Source: Xanthobacteraceae bacterium (GTDB taxonomy: Bacteria; Pseudomonadota; Alphaproteobacteria; Rhizobiales; Xanthobacteraceae). From it: 12,680 nt of DNA. A program made the translations under genes and the position numbers. Within the stretch, counting starts at the first letter, position 1; each line of letters begins with the position of its first letter. Location of the stretch: assembly GCA_030040825.1 (NCBI GenBank), contig JASHSY010000226.1, positions 1 to 12,680 on the forward strand. Reading direction: 5' to 3'. The notes below the pieces were generated by a model. The model had not been told where the DNA came from, ran no database searches, and saw nothing but the letters and a program-made list of their open reading frames with translations. This document shows, piece by piece, positions 5,790-12,680 of the stretch.

Positions 5790-6019
5790 ATTGGATTGCG
5801 GTAATAGTGGCAGCGATACGGTCCGACCACGAAGTCGCGGTAGCATTTGACCGTGCCGTGGCGGGTTCGGTGCTCAGCGTATTGCGCTTTCTGAATCGTT
5901 GCGGTCGTGGCGGCGGCTTCTTTTAGTGCCGGCGCATTCACCGGTGCCGCATTCGCACTTTGGCTCAAAGCAAACCCGACGCTTGCGGCCAAACCTACGG
6001 CAAGCAACGTCTTGTGCAT
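5786..6019 (-). CDS. Small secreted protein with two Cys, unknown function
   Basis: The 77-residue protein starts at an ATG preceded by a strong AGGAGG. It has a signal peptide with hydrophobic core at about 5-18 and cleavage after ANA (Ala24). The mature part of about 53 residues has an Ala-rich helical stretch and a basic, aromatic C-terminus, with Cys59 and Cys70 likely forming a disulfide in the periplasm (CYRDFVVGPYRCHYYRN). A longer frame reaching back to 6055 would add residues before the signal peptide and ignore the ribosome-binding site, so I reject it. I do not recognise a named family. It converges on the DUF2188 gene with a 4-base stop overlap. Confidence 0.8.
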   Translation of the reverse strand: MHKTLLAVGLAASVGFALSQSANAAPVNAPALKEAAATTATIQKAQYAEHRTRHGTVKCYRDFVVGPYRCHYYRNPI

Positions 6020-6098
6020 GGATTCCTCCTGGATCGGTAAAAGCCCCCAATACAAACTAACGCCACCCTAGAAAGTTCCACAAGGTTCCCGCTCGCCG

Positions 6099-6299
6099 TT
6101 ATCGCCGCGATTTTGCCGCAGCCTTGAATGCGCCCGAGCAAAGCGGCGAGCTACCGCCGAGCCAGGCGGCATATGCGGTGTGGTCGCGGTAATCATCGCC
6201 GGCCTCGGGATGCAGCAGCACGGTCAGCCGGCCCCGGTTGACGGAAAGGCAATCTGGTACATCGATTTGCGTTTTTTGGCCATGCCGCGCAGCAGTCAA
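6099..6299 (-). CDS. Doubtful small ORF, possibly frameshifted
   Basis: In the 400-base gap between the secreted protein and the DUF1614 gene, one minus-strand frame stays open and encodes up to 66 residues ending TVLLHPEAGDDYRDHTAYAAWL and CSGAFKAAAKSRR. The third-position GC content looks gene-like. The only in-frame start is a TTG without a ribosome-binding site. An ATG beginning MAKKRKSMYQ lies just inside the region in another frame and stops after 19 codons. Insertion of one A in its run of six A would join MAKK to TQIDVPDCL and the rest. It may be a real small gene with a slip or lesion, or a chance frame. The rest of this gap, 6020-6098 and 6300-6419, shows no gene. Confidence 0.3.
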   Translation of the reverse strand: MTAARHGQKTQIDVPDCLSVNRGRLTVLLHPEAGDDYRDHTAYAAWLGGSSPLCSGAFKAAAKSRR

Positions 6300-6419
6300 A
6301 ACGGCGCGTCGACCATGTCGACGTGCGCCTGACCGCTATCAAAACGCGCTGGGGGCAACCCTTGCAAGCCCAAGCCTTGTAAGTTGACGGTGTTTGTCGC
6401 GTTGCGTGGCTTTTGACCC

Positions 6420-7139
6420 TTAGCGCGGCTGCGCCGACTGCCGATGATAAAGCCCGGCCAGCAACACCGCGAGAATGCCGGTCAAGAAAATACCGTCGAA
6501 GGTACCGGCACCGCCAATCGAGGCGACCGGTGCGCCCAGTCCGCTGACCTTGTCGAGATTGGTCAAATCGGCGCCGATCAGCGTGCCCATACTGCCGGCG
6601 ATATAAGCGAGCGGCGCCGCACTTTCGCGCGACAGCAACAGCGCGACGACCGCGGTCGCCAGCGCCGGCAAGAACACCGGAACGGCAATACCCAATCCCG
6701 GCACCGGATTGGCAAGCCAATGCAGGATGAGAGCAACAGCCGCGGTGGCGATTGCGCCGTTGGTCCACAAGCCGCGGCTGATCAAGAGATAAAGCGACAT
6801 CAGCGTCGGGATGACGGCACCGCCGACATTGACCGCGATCACTGTGCCTGACAGTCCTTCGACCGGCGGCACCGGATATTCCATGCCGAAGAAGTTGACG
6901 ACCATGTCGGATTGCAGCGGCTCATGCGGCAGGACGGCGATCGGGATGTTGAAGTAGCTGCCGATCAGCGTGCCGATCAGAAGCCACATGGCGGCCGATG
7001 AGCTGATGCCGAGATTGAGGTAGGCGCGGCGCAGCGCGCGTAAAAACAGCATCACGACAAAAAGAACGATGAACAACCCGACCAATATGGAAAAGAAGCC
7101 GGGCGCCAGCGGCAAATAATGGAATTGGCTGATATGCAT
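6420..7139 (-). CDS. DUF1614 family membrane protein
   Basis: This 239-residue protein is very hydrophobic, with about seven membrane segments (roughly 14-33, 46-68, 99-121, 127-145, 148-170, 175-195 and 212-232). The segment GADLTNLDKV followed by SIGGAGTFDGIFLTG near the C-terminus is the hallmark I know for DUF1614. The Gly-rich loop and the conserved Asp residues in it might line a transport path or bind a cofactor, but the function of the family is unknown. A GGAG lies 8 bases before the ATG. It is divergent from the YoaK/DUF1275 membrane protein; only about 76 bases separate the two start codons, so they may share a control region. Confidence 0.9.
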   Translation of the reverse strand: MHISQFHYLPLAPGFFSILVGLFIVLFVVMLFLRALRRAYLNLGISSSAAMWLLIGTLIGSYFNIPIAVLPHEPLQSDMVVNFFGMEYPVPPVEGLSGTVIAVNVGGAVIPTLMSLYLLISRGLWTNGAIATAAVALILHWLANPVPGLGIAVPVFLPALATAVVALLLSRESAAPLAYIAGSMGTLIGADLTNLDKVSGLGAPVASIGGAGTFDGIFLTGILAVLLAGLYHRQSAQPR

Positions 7140-7215
7140 TGGCGCGTCTCCGAAATGCAGCTAAGCAGCTAACCCTGATGCCGCCGTGCCGGGACGGGCG
7201 CCAGCGGAGCAGACT

Positions 7216-7953
7216 ATGACTGAATTCGCCCAAAGGCGCGAGGATCCGCCGCCGCGCTGGGTGCCGGCAGTGCTGTCGTTTGTCGCCGGCTACGTCGACG
7301 TCTTCACCTTCCTCGCGCTGTTCGGCCTGTTCGTCGCGCAGGTGACTGGAAGCTTCGTCACCGCCGGCGCCGAACTGGTCACCCATGACGCTGGCATCAC
7401 CGGCAAGGCGGTCGCCATCTTCGCCTTCCTGGTTGCGGCGGCCGTGACGGCGGGACTGATTGGACTGATCCGCGACCGAGGCCGCGACGCTCTGCCGTGG
7501 ATGCTGGCGCTCGAAACTTTGCTGCTCGCGATCTTTGCTGGAATGTTGTTCGCCGAGCCGCCGATCAAGAACGTTACCGACTGGCACGGCATCGTCGCCG
7601 GCGTATTCGGCGCCATGGCCATGGGCGCGCAGAGCGTGATCGTGCGGCTTCTGATGCGCGGCATTCCGCAGACCAACGTGATGACCGGCAATATGACCCA
7701 GCTCGGTGTTGAAACCACCGCGCTCATTGTCGCTTGGCGCCGCCGGGCGCGCGATCCAAGTGACCGCGACAGCGAACGCGAATTCTTCGCCGTACGCGCA
7801 CAGCTCTACGTTGTTCTGGCCATCGCGATCGGATTTATCCTGGGCGCCGCGGCCGGTGCGATCGTCTATGCCACAGCCGGCCTTGCCGGTGCGCCGCTGG
7901 CGGTGGCGCTGGTCGGCGCGTTGACCGTGTGGGCGATCTGGCGTGACCGCTAA
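7216..7953 (+). CDS. YoaK/DUF1275 family membrane protein
   Basis: The 245-residue protein has the DUF1275 pattern: an early PAVLSFVAGYVDVFTFLALFG, then VAQVTGSFVTAGAEL, and in the middle GAMAMGAQSVIVRLLMRGIPQTNVMTGNMTQLG. About six membrane helices are visible, with a charged cytoplasmic loop (RRRARDPSDRDSERE) before the last two. The family sits in the inner membrane; the function is not established and a transport role is only guessed. I prefer the ATG at 7216 with GGAGC 5 bases upstream; a GTG at 7186 would place that motif inside the gene. The stop overlaps the stop of the convergent MarR gene by 3 bases (CTAA at 7950-7953). Confidence 0.9.
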   Translation: MTEFAQRREDPPPRWVPAVLSFVAGYVDVFTFLALFGLFVAQVTGSFVTAGAELVTHDAGITGKAVAIFAFLVAAAVTAGLIGLIRDRGRDALPWMLALETLLLAIFAGMLFAEPPIKNVTDWHGIVAGVFGAMAMGAQSVIVRLLMRGIPQTNVMTGNMTQLGVETTALIVAWRRRARDPSDRDSEREFFAVRAQLYVVLAIAIGFILGAAAGAIVYATAGLAGAPLAVALVGALTVWAIWRDR

Positions 7954-8426
7954 AGCGGACGATGTGGCGCGCGGCTGCGCTCATTGTTGAGATGGACAAG
8001 CCGCTTGAGCATGCGCATGAAGCCCGCACGCTCGCCCGCCGTGAGCGGCGCCAGGATGAGCCGTTGCGTCGCCGCCACGGCGGGCTCGATGTCGGCAACC
8101 AGCCGGCGTCCAACCGCCGTAATGTAGAGTGACTTGGTGCGCCGATCGGTGGCGCCGTCGAGGCGCTTGATCAGCTTCTTCTTCTCCAGCCGCGTGACCA
8201 CGTCGCCGATCGTCGATCGGTCGAGTGCGATGGCGTTGCCCAGCGCGGTCTGGTCCATCCCCGGCTGTTTGCCGATGGCGAAGATGGCGGCATACTGGAC
8301 CGGCGTAATGTCAAATCGGCTCGCCTGCTCCATGAATAGCGCCAGCGAGATCTGCTGCAATCGGCGAATCAGATGGCCGGGCCGCTCGTCGAGCGGTTGC
8401 GGATCGCAGCGCTTGCGGTCTGCCAT
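7950..8426 (-). CDS. MarR family transcriptional regulator
   Basis: The 158-residue protein has the MarR winged-helix plan. An N-terminal dimer helix (GHLIRRLQQISLALFMEQASRF) comes first, followed by the DNA-reading part (QTALGNAIALDRSTIGDVVTRLEKKKLIKRL) and then the wing, where DRRTKSLYIT carries the conserved D-x-R pattern. A C-terminal helix rich in Arg and Leu completes the dimer part. Such regulators usually repress a divergent operon and release DNA upon binding an aromatic acid or its CoA ester. It is divergent from the HpaB-like hydroxylase, and inverted repeats lie between them. GGGAG lies about 9 bases before the ATG chosen (8424-8426); a start 9 codons upstream is less likely. It probably senses the substrate of the neighbouring catabolic genes, which is an inference. 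Confidence 0.9.
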   Translation of the reverse strand: MADRKRCDPQPLDERPGHLIRRLQQISLALFMEQASRFDITPVQYAAIFAIGKQPGMDQTALGNAIALDRSTIGDVVTRLEKKKLIKRLDGATDRRTKSLYITAVGRRLVADIEPAVAATQRLILAPLTAGERAGFMRMLKRLVHLNNERSRAPHRPL

Positions 8427-8490
8427 GGCGGATGCTCCCGGGACGCGCCGCAATTGCTAGCATCAGTCGATGGACGACGCCATGATATTA

Positions 8491-8539
8491 TGTGTACACT
8501 GACAAAAATCATCAGTGTGCTGATTAAATTCATGCTGAT
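8491..8539. promoter_or_regulatory. Candidate MarR operator cluster between marR and hydroxylase genes
   Basis: Several repeats crowd here. ACACTGA (8496-8502) and TCAGTGT (8512-8518) are inverted around 9 bases. ATCAG (8511-8515) and CTGAT (8520-8524) are inverted around TGTG. TGCTGAT is repeated directly at 8518 and 8533. GTGTACAC (8492-8499) is an 8-bp palindrome. The region is clearly more AT-rich than its surroundings, as expected of a divergent promoter region. Which element is bound is unknown. Confidence 0.5.
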
Positions 8540-8592
8540 AAGGGTCGACGCGGTAATCGTCCGCTGAGAAAGCGTTGTCATGGGAGTAAGCA

Positions 8593-10152
8593 ATGCCGGA
8601 CAATCCCGAAACGCTGGTTGCAGGCAAGAAACGCCCATTCAACGGCGCGGAGTTTCTCGAATCGCTGCGCGATGGCCGTGAAGTCTTCATTTACGGCGAA
8701 CGGGTGAAGGATGTCACTACGCATCCGGCGTTCCGCAATGCGGCAGCGTCGGTGGCGCTGTTGTACGACGCGCTGCACGATCCGAAACTCAAGGATACGC
8801 TGACGGCGCCGACTGATACCGGCTCCGGCGGCTACACCATGAAATTCTTCAAGGCGGCGCGCTCCGCTACCGAAGTCGTGGCGCAGCGCGACGCCATCGC
8901 CGCGTGGGCGCGTTTAACTTACGGCTGGCTCGGACGCAGCCCGGATTACAAGGCCTCGTTCCTCAACACGCTCGGCGCCAACGCCGAGTTTTACGGTAAG
9001 TTCGCCGACAACGCGCGCATCTGGCACAAGCGTGGCCAAGAAGCGGTGCTTTTCCTCAATCACGCGCTGGTCAATCCGCCGATCGACCGCAATAAGCCAG
9101 CCGAGCAGGTGAAGGACGTCTACATCACCATCCAAAAGGAGACCGATGCCGGCATCTATGTCTCCGGCGCCAAGGTGGTCGCAACCAATTCGGCGCTCAC
9201 CCAATATAATTTCCTCGGCCAGAATATGGGCCAGGAGATCACCGACCCATCGATGGTCGTGATGTTCATCGCGCCGATGAACACACCCGGCATCAAACTG
9301 ATCTGCCGCCCTTCCTATGAAATCGCCGCCGCCGCCACCGGCTCGCCGTTCGATTATCCGCTGACCTCGCGTTACGATGAAAACGACGCCATTTTCGTTT
9401 TCGATAATGCGTTCATCCCCTGGGAAAACGTCATCATCCACCGCGATTTTGAGCGTCTGAAGAATTTCTATCCGCAATCGGGATTCTTCAATGGCTTCAC
9501 ATTGCAGGGCTGCACCCGGTTGGCGGTGAAGCTCGATTTCATTGCCGGCCTTCTTTACAAGGCCGCGCGCGCCACCGGCACCGAGGCGTTCCGCGGCGTG
9601 CAGGCCCAGATCGGCGAAGTGATCGGCTGGCGCAATCTGTTCTGGTCGCTGACCGACGCAATGGCGTTCAATCCGGTACCGTGGAAGAACGGAGCGGTGC
9701 TGCCGAACCCGCAGGGTTCCGCCAGCTACCGGCTGTTCATGACCGAGGCCTATCCGGCAATCCGCAACATTGTCGAGAGGGTCATTGCTTCAGGGCTGAT
9801 TTACCTGCCGTCGCACGCCAACGATTTCAAAAACCCGGAGATCGACAAGTATCTCGCCCGCTACGTGCGCGGCTCGAATGGCATCGATTACAAAGAGCGC
9901 ATCAAAATCATGAAGCTTTTGTGGGACGCCGTCGGCACCGAATTCGGCGCCCGCCACGAGCTTTACGAAATGAACTATTCCGGCAGCCACGAGCTGATCC
10001 GCGTCTTCCAGCTCCAACAGGCACAAGGTAACGGCGCGCTCAAAGCGATGGAAGCGCTGGTCGAGAAATGCATGGCCGATTATGACGAGAATGGCTGGCG
10101 ACATCCGGCCTATACCAATCCGTCGGACATTTCGGTGGTCGAAAAACCGTGA
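8593..10152 (+). CDS. HpaB-type FADH2-dependent aromatic hydroxylase (oxygenase component)
   Basis: The 519-residue protein is full length for the 4-hydroxyphenylacetate 3-hydroxylase family (E. coli HpaB about 520). These two-component enzymes use FADH2 from a separate reductase and O2 to add an ortho hydroxyl to a phenol. The substrate-binding residues known from E. coli HpaB (Arg113, Tyr117, His155) have counterparts here with exact spacing: Arg115, Tyr119 (RSPDY) and His157 (NHALVNPP). TNSALTQYNFLG (198-209) fits the flavin and substrate region. The Cys/His iron-sulfur ligands of the related 4-hydroxybutyryl-CoA dehydratase are not seen. GGGAG lies 6 bases before the ATG. No HpaC-like reductase is in the window. 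It leads a run with a thiolase and an acyl-CoA dehydrogenase, so its true substrate may be another phenolic acid. Confidence 0.9.
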   Translation: MPDNPETLVAGKKRPFNGAEFLESLRDGREVFIYGERVKDVTTHPAFRNAAASVALLYDALHDPKLKDTLTAPTDTGSGGYTMKFFKAARSATEVVAQRDAIAAWARLTYGWLGRSPDYKASFLNTLGANAEFYGKFADNARIWHKRGQEAVLFLNHALVNPPIDRNKPAEQVKDVYITIQKETDAGIYVSGAKVVATNSALTQYNFLGQNMGQEITDPSMVVMFIAPMNTPGIKLICRPSYEIAAAATGSPFDYPLTSRYDENDAIFVFDNAFIPWENVIIHRDFERLKNFYPQSGFFNGFTLQGCTRLAVKLDFIAGLLYKAARATGTEAFRGVQAQIGEVIGWRNLFWSLTDAMAFNPVPWKNGAVLPNPQGSASYRLFMTEAYPAIRNIVERVIASGLIYLPSHANDFKNPEIDKYLARYVRGSNGIDYKERIKIMKLLWDAVGTEFGARHELYEMNYSGSHELIRVFQLQQAQGNGALKAMEALVEKCMADYDENGWRHPAYTNPSDISVVEKP

Positions 10153-10179
10153 CCCGCCGGGCTTGACCCGGCAATCCAT
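10153..10179 (+). repeat. REP-like hairpin repeat, copy 3, shortened
   Basis: GCCGGG (10156-10161) and CCCGGC (10167-10172) pair around CTTGA, followed by AATCCAT. It is the same family as the copies at 2001 and 2086, but the left arm has lost its ATT, leaving a 6-bp stem. It begins right after the TGA of the hydroxylase gene, inside the presumed operon. Confidence 0.7.
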
Positions 10180-10260
10180 CCTTCTGAAGATGACGCCGCG
10201 GCATTAGCAAGTCTGCGGCAACAGTCGCGCGGTGTAGCCGGCGCGCACAGGGAGACTCAA

Positions 10261-11436
10261 ATGCCCGACGCCGTCATTGTTTCCACCGCCCGCACGCCAA
10301 TCGGCAAAGCCTATCGCGGCGCCTTCAACATGACCCATGGCGCCGATTTGGGCGGCCATGTCGTCGGCCGGGCGGTCGAGCGGGCGGGCGTTGAGCCGGC
10401 CGAAGTCGAGGATGTGATTTTGGGCTGCGCGCTCCCAGAACGCGCCACCGGTGGCAACATCGCGCGCCAGGCCGTCATCCGCGCCGGGTTGCCGGTCACC
10501 GTATCGGGCATGACCGTAAACCGGTTTTGCAGTTCGGGTCTGCAGGCCATCGCACTCGCCGCGCAACGCATCATCTCCGGCGAAGCCTCGATTATCGCGG
10601 CCGGCGGCCTGGAAAGCATCAGCTTGGTGCAGGACGGCAAAGTGCCGCCAGTGCCCGACGATTGGATTGTGAATCACAAACCCGATCTCTACCTGCCGAT
10701 GATCGATACCGCCGACATTGTCGCCGAGCGCTACAAAATCAGCCGTGAAGCGCAGGACGGATACGCACTAGAAAGCCAGCGCCGTACCGCCACGGCCCAA
10801 CAGGCGCGCAAATTCGACGATGAGATCGTGCCGATGACGACGACAAAAAAAGTCGTCGACAAAAAGACCAATGTCGAGAACCTCGAGCAAGTGACGCTCA
10901 AAGGCGACGAGGGCAATCGTCCGGACACGACGCTGGAGGGGCTAGCCGCACTCAAGCCGGTGCGGGAGGGAAAGTACATTACCGCCGGCAACGCCAGCCA
11001 GCTCTCCGACGGCGCTTCGGCTTGCGTAGTCGTGGAGGCCAAAGTCGCCGAGAAGCGCGGCTTCACGGCGCTCGGCACTTTCCGTGGCTTCGCCGTTGCC
11101 GGCTGCGAGCCGGACGAGATGGGCATTGGACCGGTCTATGCCGTGCCGAAGCTTCTGTCCCGGCACGGATTGAAGATCTCCGACATTGATTTGTGGGAAC
11201 TCAATGAAGCCTTCGCCAGCCAGGTGCTTTACTGCCGCGACCGGCTTGGCATTCCGCAGGAGCGGCTCAACGTCGATGGCGGCGCCATCTCGATCGGCCA
11301 CCCCTACGGCATGAGCGGGGCGCGGATGACCGGCCACGCATTGATCGAAGGCAAACGGCGCGGCGCCAAGCTCGCCGTCGTCACCATGTGCGTCGGTGGC
11401 GGCATGGGCGCGGCCGGCCTGTTCGAGATCAATTAA
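10261..11436 (+). CDS. Acetyl-CoA acyltransferase (thiolase), PimB-like
   Basis: Thiolases cleave 3-ketoacyl-CoA with CoA to give acetyl-CoA and a shortened acyl-CoA, or run the reverse condensation. All catalytic residues are present: Cys90 in NRFCSSGLQA, Asn315 in LNEAFASQ, His347 in GHPYGMSGAR and Cys377 in CVGGGMGAAG. At 391 residues it is full length and cytoplasmic. The usual NVNGG before the His is NVDGG here (Asp339). AGGGAGAC lies 6 bases before the ATG. Its position just upstream of a pimeloyl-CoA-dehydrogenase-type gene is the order of pimB and pimC in Rhodopseudomonas, so a role in the beta-oxidation of dicarboxylic or ring-derived acyl-CoAs is likely, but the chain length cannot be read from sequence. 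Confidence 0.92.
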   Translation: MPDAVIVSTARTPIGKAYRGAFNMTHGADLGGHVVGRAVERAGVEPAEVEDVILGCALPERATGGNIARQAVIRAGLPVTVSGMTVNRFCSSGLQAIALAAQRIISGEASIIAAGGLESISLVQDGKVPPVPDDWIVNHKPDLYLPMIDTADIVAERYKISREAQDGYALESQRRTATAQQARKFDDEIVPMTTTKKVVDKKTNVENLEQVTLKGDEGNRPDTTLEGLAALKPVREGKYITAGNASQLSDGASACVVVEAKVAEKRGFTALGTFRGFAVAGCEPDEMGIGPVYAVPKLLSRHGLKISDIDLWELNEAFASQVLYCRDRLGIPQERLNVDGGAISIGHPYGMSGARMTGHALIEGKRRGAKLAVVTMCVGGGMGAAGLFEIN

Positions 11437-11465
11437 GTGATGTCCAGTCATCTGGAGGTGGCCGG

Positions 11466-11505
11466 CACATCCTTCGAGACTCGCTTCGCTTGCACCTCGG
11501 GATAA
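11466..11505. repeat. Degenerate intergenic hairpin repeat (ATCCTTCGAG...CTCGGGAT)
   Basis: ATCC-TTCGAG (from 11469) pairs imperfectly with CTCGGGAT (11496-11503) around a loop containing GCTTCGC. The CATCCTTCGAGAC opening recalls another short hairpin repeat that I know as frequent in Bradyrhizobium-type genomes. It fills most of the 96-base gap between thiolase and dehydrogenase genes. Confidence 0.5.
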
Positions 11506-11532
11506 CGAATCAGGACGCGGGAGGAGGAACGA

Positions 11533-12680
11533 ATGGACCTTCGCTTCACGCCGGAAGAAAACACGTTCCGCGACGAAGTTCGTGCCTTTATGAAAGAGAA
11601 ACTGCCGGCGGCGATCCGCACGAAGCTGATCGAGGGCCGCCGCTTGGGCAAAGACGATCTGGTCGCCTGGCAGCGCATCCTCAACGCCAAAGGCTGGGCA
11701 GTTCCGCACTGGCCGCAAGAATGGGGCGGCACCGGCTGGAGCGCGTTGCAGATGTACCTGTTCCGCGACGAGATGCAGCAGGCGCCGGCGCCCGAGCCGC
11801 TGCCATTTGGTACCAACATGCTCGGTCCAGTCCTGATCGCCTTCGGCAACGAGGCGCAGAAGAAACGCTTTCTGCCGCGTATCGCCAATCTCGACGATTG
11901 GTGGTGCCAGGGATTCTCCGAGCCTGGCGCCGGCTCCGACCTCGCCTCGCTGAAAACCTCCGCCAAACGCGTCGACGGCCATTACATCGTCAGCGGCCAG
12001 AAAACCTGGACCACTTTGGCGCAATTCGCCGACTGGATTTTCTGTCTCGTGCGCACCGACAGTGCCGCCAAGAAGCAGGAAGGCATTTCGTTCTTGCTGA
12101 TCGATATGAAGTCGCCGGGCATCACCGTGCGTCCGATTCAGACCATCGACGGCGGCCACGAAGTCAACGAAGTATTCTTCGACGACGTCAAGGTGCCGGC
12201 GGAAAACCTAGTCGGCGAAGAGAATAAAGGCTGGAACTACGCCAAATTCCTGCTCGGCAACGAGCGCACCGGCATCGCCCGCGTCGGCGCCTCCAAAGCG
12301 CGCATCCGCCGGCTGAAAGAGCTTGCGGCACTCGAGCAGGCGAACGGCAAACCATTGATTGCCGACGAACGGTTCCGCGCCAAAATCGTCGCCGCCGAGG
12401 TCGAGCTCAAGGCGCTGGAGATGACCGAGTTGCGCGTCGTTGCCGCCCGCAGTCGCAGCAACAAGCCCGATCCGGCCTCGTCGATCCTCAAGATCAAGGG
12501 CTCGGAAATCCAGCAGTCGATTACCGAGCTTCTACTCGAAGTGGTCGGTCCTTACGCGCTGCCCGATCAGACCCCGCACGACGAAGGCGATCGGTGGAAT
12601 GAACCGCCAGTCGGTCCGGAATGGGCCGGTCCGCTTGCGCCGCAATATTTCAACTACCGCAAGACTACGATCTACGGCGG
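11533..12680 (+). CDS. pimC: Acyl-CoA dehydrogenase, pimeloyl-CoA dehydrogenase large subunit type (partial)
   Basis: This FAD enzyme makes the 2,3-double bond in an acyl-CoA, the first step of beta-oxidation. The 382 residues visible cover nearly the whole family length of about 395; the 3' end is cut by the window. The N-terminal helical domain starts MDLRFTPEENTFRDEVRAF. WWCQGFSEPGAGSDLASLKT and GQKTWTTLAQFADWIF form the flavin and substrate part, DGGHEVNEVFFDDVKVP follows, and LLGNERTGIARVG opens the C-terminal helices. These patterns match PimC of Rhodopseudomonas as I remember it. The usual catalytic Glu in a YEGT motif is Gly here (YGG at 381-383); Glu244 in GNERTG is at the place used by isovaleryl-CoA dehydrogenase. 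The ATG has an AGGAGG upstream. A small subunit (PimD) would be expected next, outside the window. Confidence 0.88.
   Translation, partial: MDLRFTPEENTFRDEVRAFMKEKLPAAIRTKLIEGRRLGKDDLVAWQRILNAKGWAVPHWPQEWGGTGWSALQMYLFRDEMQQAPAPEPLPFGTNMLGPVLIAFGNEAQKKRFLPRIANLDDWWCQGFSEPGAGSDLASLKTSAKRVDGHYIVSGQKTWTTLAQFADWIFCLVRTDSAAKKQEGISFLLIDMKSPGITVRPIQTIDGGHEVNEVFFDDVKVPAENLVGEENKGWNYAKFLLGNERTGIARVGASKARIRRLKELAALEQANGKPLIADERFRAKIVAAEVELKALEMTELRVVAARSRSNKPDPASSILKIKGSEIQQSITELLLEVVGPYALPDQTPHDEGDRWNEPPVGPEWAGPLAPQYFNYRKTTIYG

Noticed and set aside
6360..6383. Direct repeat CCTTGCAAG / CCTTGTAAG downstream of the DUF1614 gene
   Set aside because: Only nine bases with one mismatch, after the gene end, with no matching partner gene; too weak to call a site.
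6193..6768. 191-codon minus-strand frame overlapping the DUF1614 gene
   Set aside because: Its first half is the DUF1614 gene read in another frame (Arg/Ala/Gly-rich), and no start signal or domain supports it.
7186..7215. GTG start giving a longer YoaK/DUF1275 protein
   Set aside because: The ATG at 7216 has a GGAGC at good spacing, and the ten added residues (Pro/Ala/Gly-rich) do not look like family sequence.
8593..10152. Reading the hydroxylase as a 4-hydroxybutyryl-CoA dehydratase of the same superfamily
   Set aside because: The Cys-rich iron-sulfur ligands expected for that enzyme are absent, while the Arg115/Tyr119/His157 spacing fits HpaB hydroxylases.
10942..12159. 405-codon open frame on the minus strand across thiolase and dehydrogenase genes
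   Set aside because: It is antisense to two full, motif-bearing genes, has no recognisable domain, and such frames are expected where third positions are GC-rich.

Overview
The window reads as chromosomal DNA of a GC-rich alphaproteobacterium, most likely of the order Hyphomicrobiales (Bradyrhizobium / Rhodopseudomonas / Pseudolabrys neighbourhood). This is an inference from the strong GC bias at third codon positions, the families present (DUF155/RMD1, DUF1203, DUF1614, a PimC-type acyl-CoA dehydrogenase) and several short hairpin repeats typical of such genomes. No rRNA, tRNA, CRISPR array, transposase or phage gene was seen.

Left part (1-3900). On the minus strand lie a small exported protein and a Tat-exported beta-carbonic anhydrase. 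Two tiny plus-strand genes follow, one with a lone C-terminal WK and the other all coiled coil. A membrane-anchored Ala/Pro-rich protein faces them, and an inverted pair of hairpin repeats separates the two strands. Next, on the minus strand, a BrnA-type antitoxin-like gene overlaps a glyoxalase-fold (VOC) gene by one base. The VOC gene is broken by a perfect 5-bp tandem duplication.

Middle part (3900-8460). The plus strand carries an RMD1/DUF155 membrane protein, a DUF1203 protein and a DUF2188 protein. A small secreted protein follows on the minus strand, then a DUF1614 membrane protein divergent from a YoaK/DUF1275 membrane protein. A MarR regulator converges on the latter. The RMD1/DUF155 gene has the most unusual signal in the window: four tandem 14-bp copies of its own start region. 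The first three make five-codon mini-ORFs, and each stop overlaps the next start as ATGA, so the only visible Shine-Dalgarno serves the first copy.

Right part (8460-12680). The MarR gene is divergent from a catabolic run: an HpaB-type FADH2-dependent aromatic hydroxylase, a thiolase, and the large subunit of a pimeloyl-CoA-dehydrogenase-type enzyme cut by the window edge. The thiolase/dehydrogenase order recalls pimB-pimC of the Rhodopseudomonas dicarboxylate operon; the hydroxylase in front is not part of that operon as I know it. Inverted repeats in the MarR/hydroxylase intergenic region are candidate operators. A plausible reading is a MarR-controlled route that hydroxylates a phenolic acid and feeds CoA-linked beta-oxidation, but the substrate cannot be read from sequence. 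No HpaC-type flavin reductase is in the window.
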